Source: Polaribacter sp. Hel1_85 (GTDB lineage Bacteria; Bacteroidota; Bacteroidia; Flavobacteriales; Flavobacteriaceae). Taken from it: 64,000 nucleotides of DNA. The stretch spans positions 496,001 through 560,000 of the forward strand of contig NZ_JPDS01000003.1 in the NCBI RefSeq assembly GCF_000766795.1. The letters are read 5' to 3'. This document shows, in pieces, positions 36,601 to 44,714 of this stretch. The notes under the pieces are model-generated. The model did no database searches and was not told the DNA's origin. It worked only from the letters and a program-made list of their open reading frames with translations. The position numbers and the translations under genes were made by a program. Numbering within the stretch: the first letter of the stretch is position 1; each line of letters starts with the position of its first letter.

Positions 36601-37651
36601 TACCTATTTCTGGTGGCAATAAGGTAATTCTAGTACTTGCAAATTCTAAATTTTTTAATTTAGATAAATTTCCTAAAGAAGTTGGAAACAAATCTATTTG
36701 TGTATTGCTAAATGTTAAAGAAACTAATTCAGCTAAATTACCAACAACCGCTGGCAATGTTGTAATTCCATAATTACTATTTATGTTTAAGCTAGTTAAT
36801 TTTGATAAGTTTCCAATCTCTGTTGGTAATAAATTGAGTTGATTTTGAGATAAATTTAATTCTAACAATTCTGAAAAATCATCAATTTCTGAGGGTAAAG
36901 CACCGTTTAAATTCATGCCAGATAAATACAATTTTGTAAGTTTTCTAACTCCACCAAACTCTGCAGTTTCTATACCTTTTAAATCTGAACTCTCATAATT
37001 ATTATCTACACTACTATAAGTTCTACTACTCCAAGAATTTCCATTTGTTGCATTGTAAATTGTTTCTAAGACATCTCTCTCAATAGCATCTAAATTTGAA
37101 ATTCCTGAGCAATTATCTGTAATTTTTACACCTAAATCAAAATAATCCATAGAGAGGCTTCCATAATAACTCACTGATGTTGTTGGTACTTCTACACAAC
37201 CTAAATTTGGAGTGTTTTTTATATTTAAAGTCATATTTCTAGGTAACTTTAAAGAACTAATTCCTGTATCACTAGAATTTAAATTTAAGAGGTGATTACT
37301 CTCATCTTCAATATTTAATAGACCAGTTATGAAATTATTTTTAGAAATATCTAAAGTGTGTAACCTTACTAAATAATTAATTGAATTTGGGACAGTTCCA
37401 TTTAAATTATTATTAGATAAATTAATTTGCCTTACATAATCTTGTCCAGTAATTTGTTCAACAGAAACTCCATGCCAAGTAGACACATCTGAATTAGAAT
37501 TAGGATCAGTATCCCAATTGGTATTGTTCGTCCAATTATCGCCACCTGTAGCATTGTATATTTCAATTAGTGCCTCGCGTTCTGTTTGTGAAATTTGCGC
37601 TTGCAATAACGCACTAAATAGCATAAAAAAAAGTAGTAATTTTGTTTTCAT
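30680..37651 (-). CDS. giant T9SS-secreted leucine-rich-repeat surface protein
   Basis: 2,323 residues: signal peptide (MKTKLLLFFMLFSALLQAQ), then seven modules each opening with a cap like EREALIAFYNATDGGxxW and ending with a Cys-containing CIEVP...DNC segment, with Leu-rich repeats of about 23 residues (NLSxLTxLxLSxNxLTSLPxxIG) between. Near the C-terminus are an Ig-like domain (about 2180-2245, YQWYKNGAPITDAT ... YFCYVTN) and a type A T9SS sorting domain (LYPNPVQNSLQI ... GIYLMNIITEKGRTTKRIMKK). Modules 3-5 are almost identical in DNA. It should be exported by T9SS and held on or shed from the cell surface, probably for adhesion; ligand unknown. Confidence 0.92.
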   Translation of the reverse strand: MKTKLLLFFMLFSALLQAQISQTEREALIEIYNATGGDNWTNNTNWDTDPNSNSDVSTWHGVSVEQITGQDYVRQINLSNNNLNGTVPNSINYLVRLHTLDISKNNFITGLLNIEDESNHLLNLNSSDTGISSLKLPRNMTLNIKNTPNLGCVEVPTTSVSYYGSLSMDYFDLGVKITDNCSGISNLDAIERDVLETIYNATNGNSWSSRTYSSVDNNYESSDLKGIETAEFGGVRKLTKLYLSGMNLNGALPSEIDDFSELLELNLSQNQLNLLPTEIGNLSKLTSLNINSNYGITTLPAVVGNLAELVSLTFSNTQIDLFPTSLGNLSKLKNLEFASTRITLLPPEIGNLSELTRLVAAPNNIASIPTEFGQLTKLTYLDFANCQISNTPAAFANLTELETLYLNNNQIQVVSGLGGFTKLKRLRLHDNRLGEDNPNFNTDLPSDLGDLVLLEELTLNNNKLTSLPISIGNLILIKELPLEGNKLTTLPSTVGNLTSLEELYLGNASGHGNELTSLPAEIGNLSNLKILYVQYNRLTSLPIEIGDLSNLEYLDVSNQITYNPTTYYMTSLPASMNNLTSLKDFKATGNRIEGDIDISSITTLTNLQFYDNRISGLKLGVGPFYSQFTSNPNLSCIEVPTAEVTNWENDINNQVYTDNGVAFSDNCTGYRIPQLEREALIAFYNATDGGTSWTGQFWDTDPNSLSNVGAWAGVTTAIVNGQKHVVKIELISRNLNGFIPSEIKDLTELQEFVLHTNGHHNLNEIKPEIGQLSKLVRLDLTGQSISTLPTEIGNLSSLTYLNLSNNELTSLPTGIGNFAVLEELIISNQTNRTNNTKTLTSLPDEIGNITSLKKFDITGNVLTTLPTTIGGLTSLEELYLGNTSGHGNELTSLPAEIGNLSNLKILYVQYNRLTSLPIEIGDLSNLEYLDVSNQITYNPTTYYMTSLPASMNNLTSLKDFKATGNRIEGDIDISSITTLTNLQFYDNRISGLKLGVGPFYSQFTSNPNLSCIEVPTAEVTNWENDINNQVYTDNGVAFSDNCTGYRVPQLEREALIAFYNATDGGTSWTGQFWDTDPNSLSNVGAWAGVTTALINGQKHVVKIDLTNRHLNGFVPSEIKGLTELQELILNASSLGIGLLTEIKPEIGQLSKLVRLDLTGQSISTLPIEIGNLSSLTYLNLSNNELTSLPTGIGNFAVLEELIISNQTNRTNNTKTLTSLPDEIGSIASLKKFDITGNALTSLPSTVGNLTSLEELYLGNASGHGNELTSLPAEIGNLSNLKILYVQYNRLTSLPIEIGDLSNLEYLDVSNQITYNPTTYYMTSLPASMNNLTSLKDFKATGNRIEGDIDISSITTLTNLQFYDNRISGLKLGVGPFYSQFTSNPNLSCIEVPTAEVTNWENDINNQVYTDNGVAFSDNCTGYRVPQLEREALIAFYNATDGGTNWTGQFWDTDPNSLSNVGAWAGVTTALINGQKHVVKIDLTNRHLNGLVPSEIKDLTELQELILNASSLGIGLLTEIKPEIGQLSKLVRLDLTGQSISTLPTEIGNLSSLTYLNLSNNELTSLPTGIGNFAVLEELIISNQTNRTNNTKTLTSLPDEIGNIASLKKLYLNQNKLGSIPITIGNLSSLEILDLENNEITSLPVSINNLNTLKEFLAAYNFIEGALDLSNLTVLNRLYLQYNNISGLKLNLAPTAFNDSQYYLNLTRNALGCIEVPNDELVSWQLSNYTEENYYIDNGVVFSDNCSAVSNNSIPDIEREALIAIYNSTNGSSWNNDLSENSYFGVPWVADVNQKRNVGAWFGVTTAVINGQKHVTKVELNSNKLKGIIPSEIKNLTQLKELELNNNSISSLPTEIGELVNLEQLTITSQYNSTGAEYVLKRIPTEINNITSLRRLDISSNAIDDNLDFSNLTNLTALSVSSNQITGLKIGVSPNVFDNQNQDGFSNSFSFYNQYLNCIVVPQNTIADWEASSFASSYPNIVWGQDCNAYNNVPQGEIQALVDMYNNLDGENWTNNTNWTGSLAKATENPPYNATKWQGVTTKIVDGGKHITIIQMSNNKLEGTISSSIGNLSKLETLNLSSNKLIGMLPEEMSNLSSLKTAYFQSNELSGKVPDFSGISTLEILYISNNKFQFGDFEDEFTTYKSLPTFEYLNQSKVGEEEDKSFGNTGFSLEAEVSGENNEYQWYKNGAPITDATSKTYIITEASVTDNGYYFCYVTNTVVDSLTIQTENVTLNYDAALSVEGENFAKSFKLYPNPVQNSLQIRNDSNNKILSIEIFNLLGKKIQVVNNPLNLIDVSQLSKGIYLMNIITEKGRTTKRIMKK
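32800..36175 (-). repeat. three near-identical tandem DNA repeats of about 1.13 kb in the LRR gene
   Basis: Landmark word CGTAACTTCTGCTG starts at 33461, 34592 and 35717, giving periods of 1131 and 1125 bp (377 and 375 codons). Over long stretches the copies differ only at scattered bases; variable spots are the LRRs near SLPSTVGNL/TLPTTIGGL and the module-start loop. The period is a multiple of three, so copy number can change without frame loss. Boundaries given are approximate. Confidence 0.9.
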
Positions 37652-37702
37652 GATACTGGTTTTTAGGTCATAGTCAAAAATAGTGTTGTTATTAGTACAA
37701 GT

Positions 37703-37724
37703 AAATACCTACTTCTAGGTATTT
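37703..37724. promoter_or_regulatory. dyad upstream of the LRR gene
   Basis: AAATACCTA-CTTC-TAGGTATTT, perfect 9-bp arms, 52 bp before the LRR start. The TACCTAC-TT-CTAGGTA spacing recalls NarL-family 7-2-7 sites; a NarL-type regulator is encoded at 59265. The link is speculative. Confidence 0.4.
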
Positions 37725-37888
37725 TTATGACTAAAAATGTAAAAATTGGCTAATTCAGTCATTTATTTCACCTAAAAACTAATTATTATAAATATGCACT
37801 CAATTAAATAATTCATTGCTCAGAAGCGTACAAAAAAGTATCTTTACTTTTTAATAATAACATATATTTATATCAATATTATAAGAAT

Positions 37889-39325
37889 ATGATAAACAGA
37901 AACGTTGCCGAACTTTTAAAGTCGGAAGGATTATTACTACAACAAGTACAACTAAAAGGGTGGGTTAGAACATTTAGAAGCAATCGTTTTATTGCTTTAA
38001 ATGATGGTTCTACCATTAACAATATTCAATGTGTTATCGATTTTGAAAACACATCAGAAGAAATATTAAAAAGAATTAATACAGGAGCTGCAATTTCTAT
38101 TAAAGGAACTTTAGCAGCAAGTCAAGGAAAAGGACAATCTGTAGAAATACAAGTTTCAGAAATTGAAATTTTAGGAGATTCCAATCCAGATGAATATCCT
38201 ATTCAACCTAAAAAACATAGTTTCGAGTTTTTAAGAGAAAATGCACATTTACGTGTAAGAACAAATACTTTTAGTGCAGTAATGCGTGTACGTTCTAAAT
38301 TATCTTTTGCGGTTCATCAATATTTTCAAGAAAGAGATTTCAATTACGTAAACACCCCAATAATAACAGGATCTGATGCAGAAGGTGCAGGAGAAATGTT
38401 TAGAGTTACAAACTTTAAAGACAATGAAGCGCCACTTACAGAAGATGGAAAGATTGACTATTCTAAAGATTTCTTTGGAAAAGAGACGAACTTAACAGTT
38501 TCTGGACAGTTAGAAGCAGAAACTTATGCGATGGCTTTAGGAAAAGCATATACTTTTGGGCCTACTTTTAGAGCAGAAAATTCTAATACAACGCGTCATT
38601 TAGCTGAGTTTTGGATGATTGAACCAGAAGTTGCATTTATGGATTTAGATGGAAATATGGATTTAGCTGAAGACTTTATTAAAAACGTTTTAAATTCAAT
38701 TTTAGAAAGTTGTAAAGACGATTTAGCTTTCTTAGACCAACGATTAACACAAGAAGAAAAAAGCAAACCTCAAGCGCAAAGAAGTGAAATGAGTTTGTTA
38801 GAAAAACTTCGTTTTGTCTCGGATAATAATTTTAAAAGAGTTTCATATACAGAAGCAATTGATATTCTTCGTAATTGTAAACCAAATAAAAAGAAGAAAT
38901 TTCAATTTCCAATTAATGAATGGGGAGCAGACTTACAATCTGAACATGAGCGTTTTTTAGTTGAAAAGCATTTTAAATGCCCAGTTATTTTATTTGATTA
39001 CCCAGCAGATATTAAAGCCTTTTATATGCGTTTAAATGATGATGGAAAAACAGTGAGAGCAATGGATGTTCTTTTTCCAGGAATTGGAGAAATGGTTGGT
39101 GGTGCTCAACGTGAAGAACGTTATGAGGTTTTAGTTGAAAAAATGAAAGCCATGAATATCGATGAAAAAGAATTGTGGTGGTATTTAGATTTAAGAAAAT
39201 TTGGTACAGCTGTTCATTCTGGTTTTGGATTAGGTTTTGAAAGATTGGTACAATTTACAACAGGAATGAATAATATTAGAGACGTAATTCCTTTTCCAAG
39301 AACTCCTCAAAATGCTGAATTTTAA
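37889..39325 (+). CDS. asnS: asparaginyl-tRNA synthetase
   Basis: 478 residues, class IIb synthetase. N-terminal OB-fold anticodon domain ([22 protein letters not shown]), then motif 2 region [25 protein letters not shown] and motif 3 [29 protein letters not shown]. Asn rather than Asp specificity is suggested by the overall match to bacterial AsnRS ([17 protein letters not shown]). Charges tRNA-Asn. Followed 24 bp later by rpoN. Confidence 0.97.
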   Translation: MINRNVAELLKSEGLLLQQVQLKGWVRTFRSNRFIALNDGSTINNIQCVIDFENTSEEILKRINTGAAISIKGTLAASQGKGQSVEIQVSEIEILGDSNPDEYPIQPKKHSFEFLRENAHLRVRTNTFSAVMRVRSKLSFAVHQYFQERDFNYVNTPIITGSDAEGAGEMFRVTNFKDNEAPLTEDGKIDYSKDFFGKETNLTVSGQLEAETYAMALGKAYTFGPTFRAENSNTTRHLAEFWMIEPEVAFMDLDGNMDLAEDFIKNVLNSILESCKDDLAFLDQRLTQEEKSKPQAQRSEMSLLEKLRFVSDNNFKRVSYTEAIDILRNCKPNKKKKFQFPINEWGADLQSEHERFLVEKHFKCPVILFDYPADIKAFYMRLNDDGKTVRAMDVLFPGIGEMVGGAQREERYEVLVEKMKAMNIDEKELWWYLDLRKFGTAVHSGFGLGFERLVQFTTGMNNIRDVIPFPRTPQNAEF

Positions 39326-39349
39326 TCAGAATATTGTATATTTAAGTCT

Positions 39350-40807
39350 ATGCTAAAACAAAGTTTACATTACAAACTATTACAAAAATTATCCCCTCAA
39401 CAAATTCAGTTGATGAAGTTAATTCAATTGCCAACACAAGCTTTTGAAGAACGACTAAAACAAGAAATTGAGGAAAACCCTGCATTAGATACTGGTAAAG
39501 ATGAATCTGACTCTATAGATGATGATTTATCGAACGAGTTTGACGATCCAGGAACTGAGAAAATTGAAGCAGAAGACATCAATATAGATGAATATTTGAG
39601 TGATGATGAAATACCAAATTACAAAACTCAAGCGAACAATTATTCTGCAGATGACGAAGAAAAAAATGTACCTTATGCAGCAGGAACAAGCTTTCATCAG
39701 TCTTTAAAAAACCAACTAAACACCTATAGTTTTGATGATGAAGAACTTTCTATAGCTGAGTTTTTAGTAGGTAGTATTGATGATAGTGGTTACATTAGAA
39801 GAGATATTTTAGATTTAGTTGATGATTTAGCTTTTACAGCAAATGTCTTTACAACAGAAGAAAAAGTAGTCTCAATTCTAAAAAAAGTAATTCATACTTT
39901 AGATCCAATTGGTGTTGGTGCAAGAGATTTAAAAGAGTGTCTTGTTATTCAACTTAAAAGAAAAGAGAGTACAAAAATAAGAGCTTTAGCAATTAAAATT
40001 TTAGAATCTTCTTTTGATCATTTTGTAAAAAAACATTATAAAAAATTACAAGAGAAATTTAATATTTCTGTAGATGAATTAAAGGAAGTTAATAACGAGA
40101 TTTCTAAACTAAATCCAAAACCAGGAAGTTCTTATGCTGGAAATAATAAAATTGCAGAACAAATTGTACCAGATTTTACTATAAAAATAGTTGATGGAGA
40201 ATTAGATTTAGTTTTAAACTCTAGAAATGCGCCTGAATTACATATTTCTAGGGAGTATAATAACATGTTAAAAGGGTATCAAGAATCTACTGTTAAAAGT
40301 AAATCTCAAAAAGATGCCGTATTTTTTATCAAACAAAAATTAGATTCTGCAAAATGGTTTATTGATGCAATTAAACAGCGTCAACAAACTTTAATGGTAA
40401 CTATGAATACGATAATGCATTATCAATATGATTATTTTTTAACTGGGGATGAACGTAAGTTAAAACCAATGATATTAAAAGATATTGCAGATAAAATAAA
40501 CATGGATGTTTCTACAGTATCAAGGGTTGCAAACAGCAAGTTTGTGTCTACTCCTTATGGTACAAAATTGATTAAAGAGTTCTTTTCTGAATCCATGAAA
40601 AATGATCAAGGAGAAGATGTATCAACAAAAGAGATAAAGAAAATTTTAGAAACAGTAGTTCAAGAAGAAAATAAGAAAAAACCATTAACAGACGAGAAAT
40701 TGGCAGCCATTTTAAAAGAAAAAGGGTATCCAATTGCAAGAAGAACAGTTGCTAAATATAGAGAGCAATTAGATTTACCAGTAGCACGTTTACGAAAAGA
40801 AATTTAG
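39350..40807 (+). CDS. rpoN: RNA polymerase sigma-54 factor
   Basis: 485 residues. Region I is Gln/Leu-rich (KLSPQQIQLMKLIQLPTQAFEERLKQEIEENPALD), region II acidic (DDDLSNEFDDPGTEKIEAED), then the core-binding domain and HTH (LKDIADKINMDVSTVSRVANSKFV) and the RpoN box ARRTVAKYREQL at the C-terminus that reads the -24 element. It needs an AAA+ activator, none of which is in this window. Its stop overlaps the GTG start of the next gene. Confidence 0.97.
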   Translation: MLKQSLHYKLLQKLSPQQIQLMKLIQLPTQAFEERLKQEIEENPALDTGKDESDSIDDDLSNEFDDPGTEKIEAEDINIDEYLSDDEIPNYKTQANNYSADDEEKNVPYAAGTSFHQSLKNQLNTYSFDDEELSIAEFLVGSIDDSGYIRRDILDLVDDLAFTANVFTTEEKVVSILKKVIHTLDPIGVGARDLKECLVIQLKRKESTKIRALAIKILESSFDHFVKKHYKKLQEKFNISVDELKEVNNEISKLNPKPGSSYAGNNKIAEQIVPDFTIKIVDGELDLVLNSRNAPELHISREYNNMLKGYQESTVKSKSQKDAVFFIKQKLDSAKWFIDAIKQRQQTLMVTMNTIMHYQYDYFLTGDERKLKPMILKDIADKINMDVSTVSRVANSKFVSTPYGTKLIKEFFSESMKNDQGEDVSTKEIKKILETVVQEENKKKPLTDEKLAAILKEKGYPIARRTVAKYREQLDLPVARLRKEI

Positions 40808-41406
40808 TGAAATTTTACAAATTCATATCAGTAATGTTACATCCAATTGTAATCCCTACAATTGGAGTACTGCTGTATTTTATCTTAATCCCTAATAGTT
40901 TTAGTAGTAACCAAAAATTTGCGGTTTTAGGTTTAATATTTGTAACAACATACATCATACCTTTAGTGATTTTAATTCTTTTTAAGCGATTAAAACTGAT
41001 AAAAACTTTTAACGCAGAAAGCATTGGGGAGAGAAAAATCCCTATTGCAATGATGATCGTATTATTCTATTTACTAGGTAATACTATAAGAGAAATTCCT
41101 AACTTATCAGACATAGGAATGTTATTTTATGCTACAACTTTAGGTTTAGTTTTCATTTATATCTTTTTTGCATTTAAAATAAAAACAAGTATTCACTTAT
41201 TATCACTCGGTATTACTGCAGGTTTCTTTTTGGTATTAAACTCTTTATATAGCCAAAATTTAATTATTGTAGTTATATGTGCATTTATACTTTCGGGTCT
41301 TTTAGCCAGCGCAAGATTACATCTGAAAGCTCATACACAAAGAGAAGTATATTTAGGTTTTGTTTTTGGATTTATTTCTCCAATTATTGTTTTCTATTTT
41401 TTATAA
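40807..41406 (+). CDS. PAP2-like integral membrane protein
   Basis: 199 residues with six hydrophobic segments. The end reads SARLHLKAHTQREVYLGFVFGF, which resembles the last motif of PAP2 phosphatases (SRxxxxxHxxxDVxxG) with the Asp changed to Glu, while the first phosphatase motif (KxxxxxxRP) appears only as a weak KTFNAESIGERKIP. It may be a non-catalytic relative. GTG at 40807 overlaps the rpoN stop (TAGTG), indicating coupling; I recall this gene following rpoN in other flavobacteria. Confidence 0.6.
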   Translation: MKFYKFISVMLHPIVIPTIGVLLYFILIPNSFSSNQKFAVLGLIFVTTYIIPLVILILFKRLKLIKTFNAESIGERKIPIAMMIVLFYLLGNTIREIPNLSDIGMLFYATTLGLVFIYIFFAFKIKTSIHLLSLGITAGFFLVLNSLYSQNLIIVVICAFILSGLLASARLHLKAHTQREVYLGFVFGFISPIIVFYFL

Positions 41407-42078
41407 AATATAGAATATCAATCCAAATTTTAAGATTTTTGTATTAATATCTTCACCATTTATGCTACTATTCTCCAAAACAGGAGTTAAGCCATAAAAA
41501 ACATTAATATTAAATTCGTCATAACCAGCAGTAAGGGTTAAACCATATTGAAATTTATTATAGCTTGAAATGTTAGAATATTTAAAACTAGCACTATTTA
41601 CATCATCAAATTGAAACTTATTAGATATATTATAGAAGAATTTAATACCTGCATATACCCTCCAAAAATCATATTTATTAGCAGTAGAAGTCCTCCATCT
41701 TAACTCAATAGGAAATTCAAAATTGTGTGATTTAAATAAGTTGCCACTAATGGTATTATCACTAGAAAAAACAGTTGTATTATTAATTTCTTCAACTTTT
41801 AATTTGTGATTAAAAAAATCAAATCCATATCCAACACCAGTAGCAATAGAAATGTTTCCTTGTTTATTTAAAATAATGTCTTTAATAAAACCTGCAGAAA
41901 GTGAGTATGAAAAATTACTTTTTGAAATTATTGTTGGTTGATCATAAAACTGTGCATAAGAAACAGAAACATAAATTTGATCATCTGCATATCTATCTCC
42001 TAATTGTAAGGAATCTTTCTGAGCATGAAATATAGCAACATAAAATAACAAAAAAAAGAAAGTAATAATTGATTTCAT
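41401..42078 (-). CDS. PorT-family outer-membrane beta-barrel protein
   Basis: About 225 residues from ATG 42078, chosen because it begins a clean signal peptide (MKSIITFFFLLFYVAIFHAQ); the frame's earlier Met adds an improbable hydrophilic lead. The rest is amphipathic beta-strand (SLSAGFIKDI, FEFPIELRWR, FQYGLTLTAGYDEFNINVFYGLTP) ending in IFYIL with a near-terminal aromatic. PorT-like barrels serve T9SS or act as small porins; the exact role is unknown. Located after the exb cluster but separated by a terminator. Its 3' end overlaps the PAP2-like gene by 6 bp. Confidence 0.7.
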   Translation of the reverse strand: MKSIITFFFLLFYVAIFHAQKDSLQLGDRYADDQIYVSVSYAQFYDQPTIISKSNFSYSLSAGFIKDIILNKQGNISIATGVGYGFDFFNHKLKVEEINNTTVFSSDNTISGNLFKSHNFEFPIELRWRTSTANKYDFWRVYAGIKFFYNISNKFQFDDVNSASFKYSNISSYNKFQYGLTLTAGYDEFNINVFYGLTPVLENSSINGEDINTKILKFGLIFYIL

Positions 42079-42148
42079 ATTCAGATTAAACGTATCATAA
42101 AGATACAATATTTCATATCGAAGTTCTTATTTCATAAAAATAAAACAT

Positions 42149-42186
42149 AAAAAAAAGGATAATTCAAATGAATTATCCTTTTTTAA
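42149..42186 (-). terminator. terminator of the exb cluster
   Basis: 13-bp perfect stem AAAAGGATAATTC / GAATTATCCTTTT around AAAT, with a T-run on the minus strand, 16 bp after the ExbD stop. Confidence 0.9.
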
Positions 42187-42201
42187 ATTTTATAATACTA
42201 A

Positions 42202-42663
42202 TTAATCAGCAGTTTTAGATGCAGAGTAACTAATTTTAAGAGCATTTACATCTCTTAATTTTAATCTAATATCTGTAATTGTACCAACACTAGATTCTTT
42301 ATCAGCTTTAATAGAAGTTGTCATAAATGGAACCTCAGCTTCAGAAACTTTAGACCTTGCATTTATAATAAATGCAGGCACATCTTCTGCTGTACCAATT
42401 TTATCATTTAACTGAATTCTATTATAACTAGTACCGTACTTTAAATCTTTTGCTTTACCAACATATATAGTACTAACTAAACTTTTATGTTCTAATTTTT
42501 TAACTTCTGACGCAGAAGGTAATCTTGGATTATCAATCTTTAAATCAGTTTCTCTCATAGTAGTTGTAACCATGAAGAAAAATAACAACATAAATACGAT
42601 GTCTGGTAAGGCAGCAGTATTTACTGCTGGCATTCCTTTTTTCTTTTTTCTAAATTTAGACAT
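42202..42663 (-). CDS. ExbD/TolR-type proton-channel subunit (second copy)
   Basis: 153 residues: basic N-terminus (MSKFRKKKKGMPAVNTAALPDIVFMLLFFFMVTTTM) with the conserved membrane Asp21 in LPDIVFMLLFFF, then a periplasmic domain. With the MotA/TolQ/ExbB protein it converts proton-motive force into work on TonB or gliding/T9SS machinery. Last gene of the four-gene cluster, 18 bp after the first ExbD; two different ExbD copies per ExbB are common in Bacteroidetes. Confidence 0.92.
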   Translation of the reverse strand: MSKFRKKKKGMPAVNTAALPDIVFMLLFFFMVTTTMRETDLKIDNPRLPSASEVKKLEHKSLVSTIYVGKAKDLKYGTSYNRIQLNDKIGTAEDVPAFIINARSKVSEAEVPFMTTSIKADKESSVGTITDIRLKLRDVNALKISYSASKTAD

Positions 42664-42681
42664 ATTGTTAAATTTTAAAAA

Positions 42682-43302
42682 TTAATTTGTAGGTTCTGCA
42701 TCTGAAATAATTTGAGGGTAACTTGTTTTGATACCTTCAACTTTTTTCTTTAAAGATTCATTCTCCTTGTCTTTCTTATAAGCCTCTTCTAACTCAGAAA
42801 AAGGTGTTTGGTATTTTTCCAAACTTAACCTATTTCTTAATTCTGAATAAGCTCTTAACAATTGATCTTGAACTGTTAAATACGTTCCATATTCTGTCAA
42901 TCTATCACTCTGTACCGATATAATTGCTTTATTAGGATGATCTGAAGATGATTCACTTCTTTCTCCTTTACAATAATTACATGGTCCAGTAGCTACTCCA
43001 TTTTCGACTTTACCTTCACCTCCACCATTGTCTATAAAGGCAATAGCAGCTTCTTTTAGGTTTTTAATTTCCATTCTTTCGCCTTCAACTAAAAGCTCAT
43101 TATTTCTATTAATATTTACCTCAAAAATGTTTTTCTCTTTAATAACAGGTGGCACATAATCTGCTGGTGGTTTTTCAGATAGTTTTTTTGAAACTCCTGA
43201 ATCCACATTCATGGTCGTTGTTACTAAGAAAAAGATTAACAGCAAGAAGGCAATATCTGCCATAGAACCTGCATTAATTTCTGGATTCTCTCTTCTTGCC
43301 AT
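42682..43302 (-). CDS. ExbD/TolR-type proton-channel subunit (first copy)
   Basis: 206 residues, longer than the second copy. MARRENPEINAGSMADIAFLLLIFFLVTTTM carries the membrane Asp16 (SMADIAFLLL). The periplasmic part contains an unusual GPCNYCKG Cys pair and a Glu/Lys-rich coiled C-terminus (EELEAYKKDKE-like LEEAYKKDKENESLKKKVEG). The Cys pair could form a disulphide. Starts 4 bp after the preceding gene's stop. Confidence 0.92.
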   Translation of the reverse strand: MARRENPEINAGSMADIAFLLLIFFLVTTTMNVDSGVSKKLSEKPPADYVPPVIKEKNIFEVNINRNNELLVEGERMEIKNLKEAAIAFIDNGGGEGKVENGVATGPCNYCKGERSESSSDHPNKAIISVQSDRLTEYGTYLTVQDQLLRAYSELRNRLSLEKYQTPFSELEEAYKKDKENESLKKKVEGIKTSYPQIISDAEPTN

Positions 43303-43306
43303 ATTA

Positions 43307-43768
43307 TTATGATTTTATTAATCCTTTTACTAAATCGTACACAAAAAACAAACCTGCAACTGAACCTAAAATAATACTATAATAGATTCCTGTTCCTACC
43401 CATTTATTAGTAGCTGTACCTGCTTCTCCTCCTTCTAAAATTGATCCTGTAGTATCTAATACTGCATTATCGTCTGCAAGGAAATAAGCAACAACTAATA
43501 CAACAGCTAAAACAGCTAGTCCCATTAAAGTCTTTTTTAAATTTTCTGGATTTCTTACCAAGCTTATTAAAGAAAGCACTACTGCAATAACAACCGCAGC
43601 ATAAAATAAGAAAGTAGAAAAATAAATAATTGGACTAATTACTTTGTTCTGCAATGCACCATCTGTTTGAAGTGCGTCTGCATCTTCCATAAAAATTCTT
43701 ATGAAAAGGACAGCACCTACTACTGCTATTACAGCAATTAAAATATTTAATATTTTATTACTTTTCAT
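43307..43768 (-). CDS. hypothetical three-to-four-span membrane protein of the exb cluster
   Basis: 153 residues with hydrophobic stretches near 8-25, 46-70, 80-98 and 127-148 and a short acidic loop (LADDNAVLDTTGSILEGGEAG). I do not recognise a named family. It always-with-exb placement here (8 bp after MotA/TolQ/ExbB, 4 bp before ExbD) suggests a component or assembly factor of the motor. No catalytic motif. Confidence 0.75.
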   Translation of the reverse strand: MKSNKILNILIAVIAVVGAVLFIRIFMEDADALQTDGALQNKVISPIIYFSTFLFYAAVVIAVVLSLISLVRNPENLKKTLMGLAVLAVVLVVAYFLADDNAVLDTTGSILEGGEAGTATNKWVGTGIYYSIILGSVAGLFFVYDLVKGLIKS

Positions 43769-43776
43769 AATTATTT

Positions 43777-44502
43777 TTATTTTTTATATTTTACTAATAA
43801 ATCGATTAATTGAATAGAAGAATCTTCCATGTTATTAACGATACTATCTATCTTAGAAACGATATAATTATAAAAAATTTGTAAAATAATTGCAACAATT
43901 AAACCAAATACTGTTGTTAATAATGCAATTTTAATACCACCTGCAACTACTGCTGGAGAAATATCATTTGCTACTGCAATTCTATCAAATGCATCAATCA
44001 TACCAATTACAGTTCCCATGAAACCAAGCATTGGTGCTAAAGCGATAAATAAAGACAACCAAGAAACATTTTTCTCTAAAAGTCCCATTTGAACACCTCC
44101 ATAAGAAACAACTGCTTTTTCTGCTGCTTCTACTCCTTCATCTACTCTATCTAATCCTTGGTAAAAGATAGATGCTACTGGTCCTTTTGAATTTCTACAA
44201 ACTTCTTTTGCAGCTTCTACACCACCTGAGCTTAAAGCATCATCAACATTTGCTACTAACTTTTTAGTGTTAGTTGTTGCCATGTTTAAATAAATAATTC
44301 TTTCAATTGCAATTGCTAAACCTAAAATTAAGGCTACTAATACAATTCCCATAAAACCTGGATCACCTTCAATAAAACGAAGTTTTAATTCTTGGTGGAA
44401 AGTTCTTGCTTCCTCAGTTGCTGCTTCTTGTGCGAAAGTTGATTGAATAGCTCCAAAAAACATAAATCCTGTTACGGATAGGACATTTACTACTTTTTTC
44501 AT
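43777..44502 (-). CDS. MotA/TolQ/ExbB proton-channel protein
   Basis: 241 residues: an N-terminal signal or membrane segment (MKKVVNVLSVTGFMFFGAIQSTFAQ), first helix (GFMGIVLVALILGLAIAIERIIYL), cytoplasmic loop, and two more helices around SWLSLFIALAPMLGFMGTVIGMIDAFDRIA and GGIKIALLTTVFGLIVAIILQIFYNYI. The LGTVxGM-type motif is the family signature. Heads the cluster that energises TonB-dependent uptake or related machinery. 212 bp of untranslated sequence with no clear promoter lies upstream. Confidence 0.93.
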   Translation of the reverse strand: MKKVVNVLSVTGFMFFGAIQSTFAQEAATEEARTFHQELKLRFIEGDPGFMGIVLVALILGLAIAIERIIYLNMATTNTKKLVANVDDALSSGGVEAAKEVCRNSKGPVASIFYQGLDRVDEGVEAAEKAVVSYGGVQMGLLEKNVSWLSLFIALAPMLGFMGTVIGMIDAFDRIAVANDISPAVVAGGIKIALLTTVFGLIVAIILQIFYNYIVSKIDSIVNNMEDSSIQLIDLLVKYKK

Positions 44503-44714
44503 CTTTGTTATAATTATTTTTTAATAGTTAACGGGTTAAAGATATAAATTTTTCAATTCAAAAAAATAAAATGAAAGCCAAAATATCTATAAAAAACAGA
44601 TAGATTCAATTTCATTCGTTCTTTTGAGAGTGCCAAGTAACAAAAAAATATTGAACATTTAAAAAAAAAACAATCTATTTATGCATTAAACGTTGATTTT
44701 CTTCAATTATACTA

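Noticed and set aside
33724..36773. Several repeated plus-strand frames rich in Leu/Tyr/Asn
   Set aside because: They are antisense shadows of the LRR repeats and recur exactly with the repeat period.
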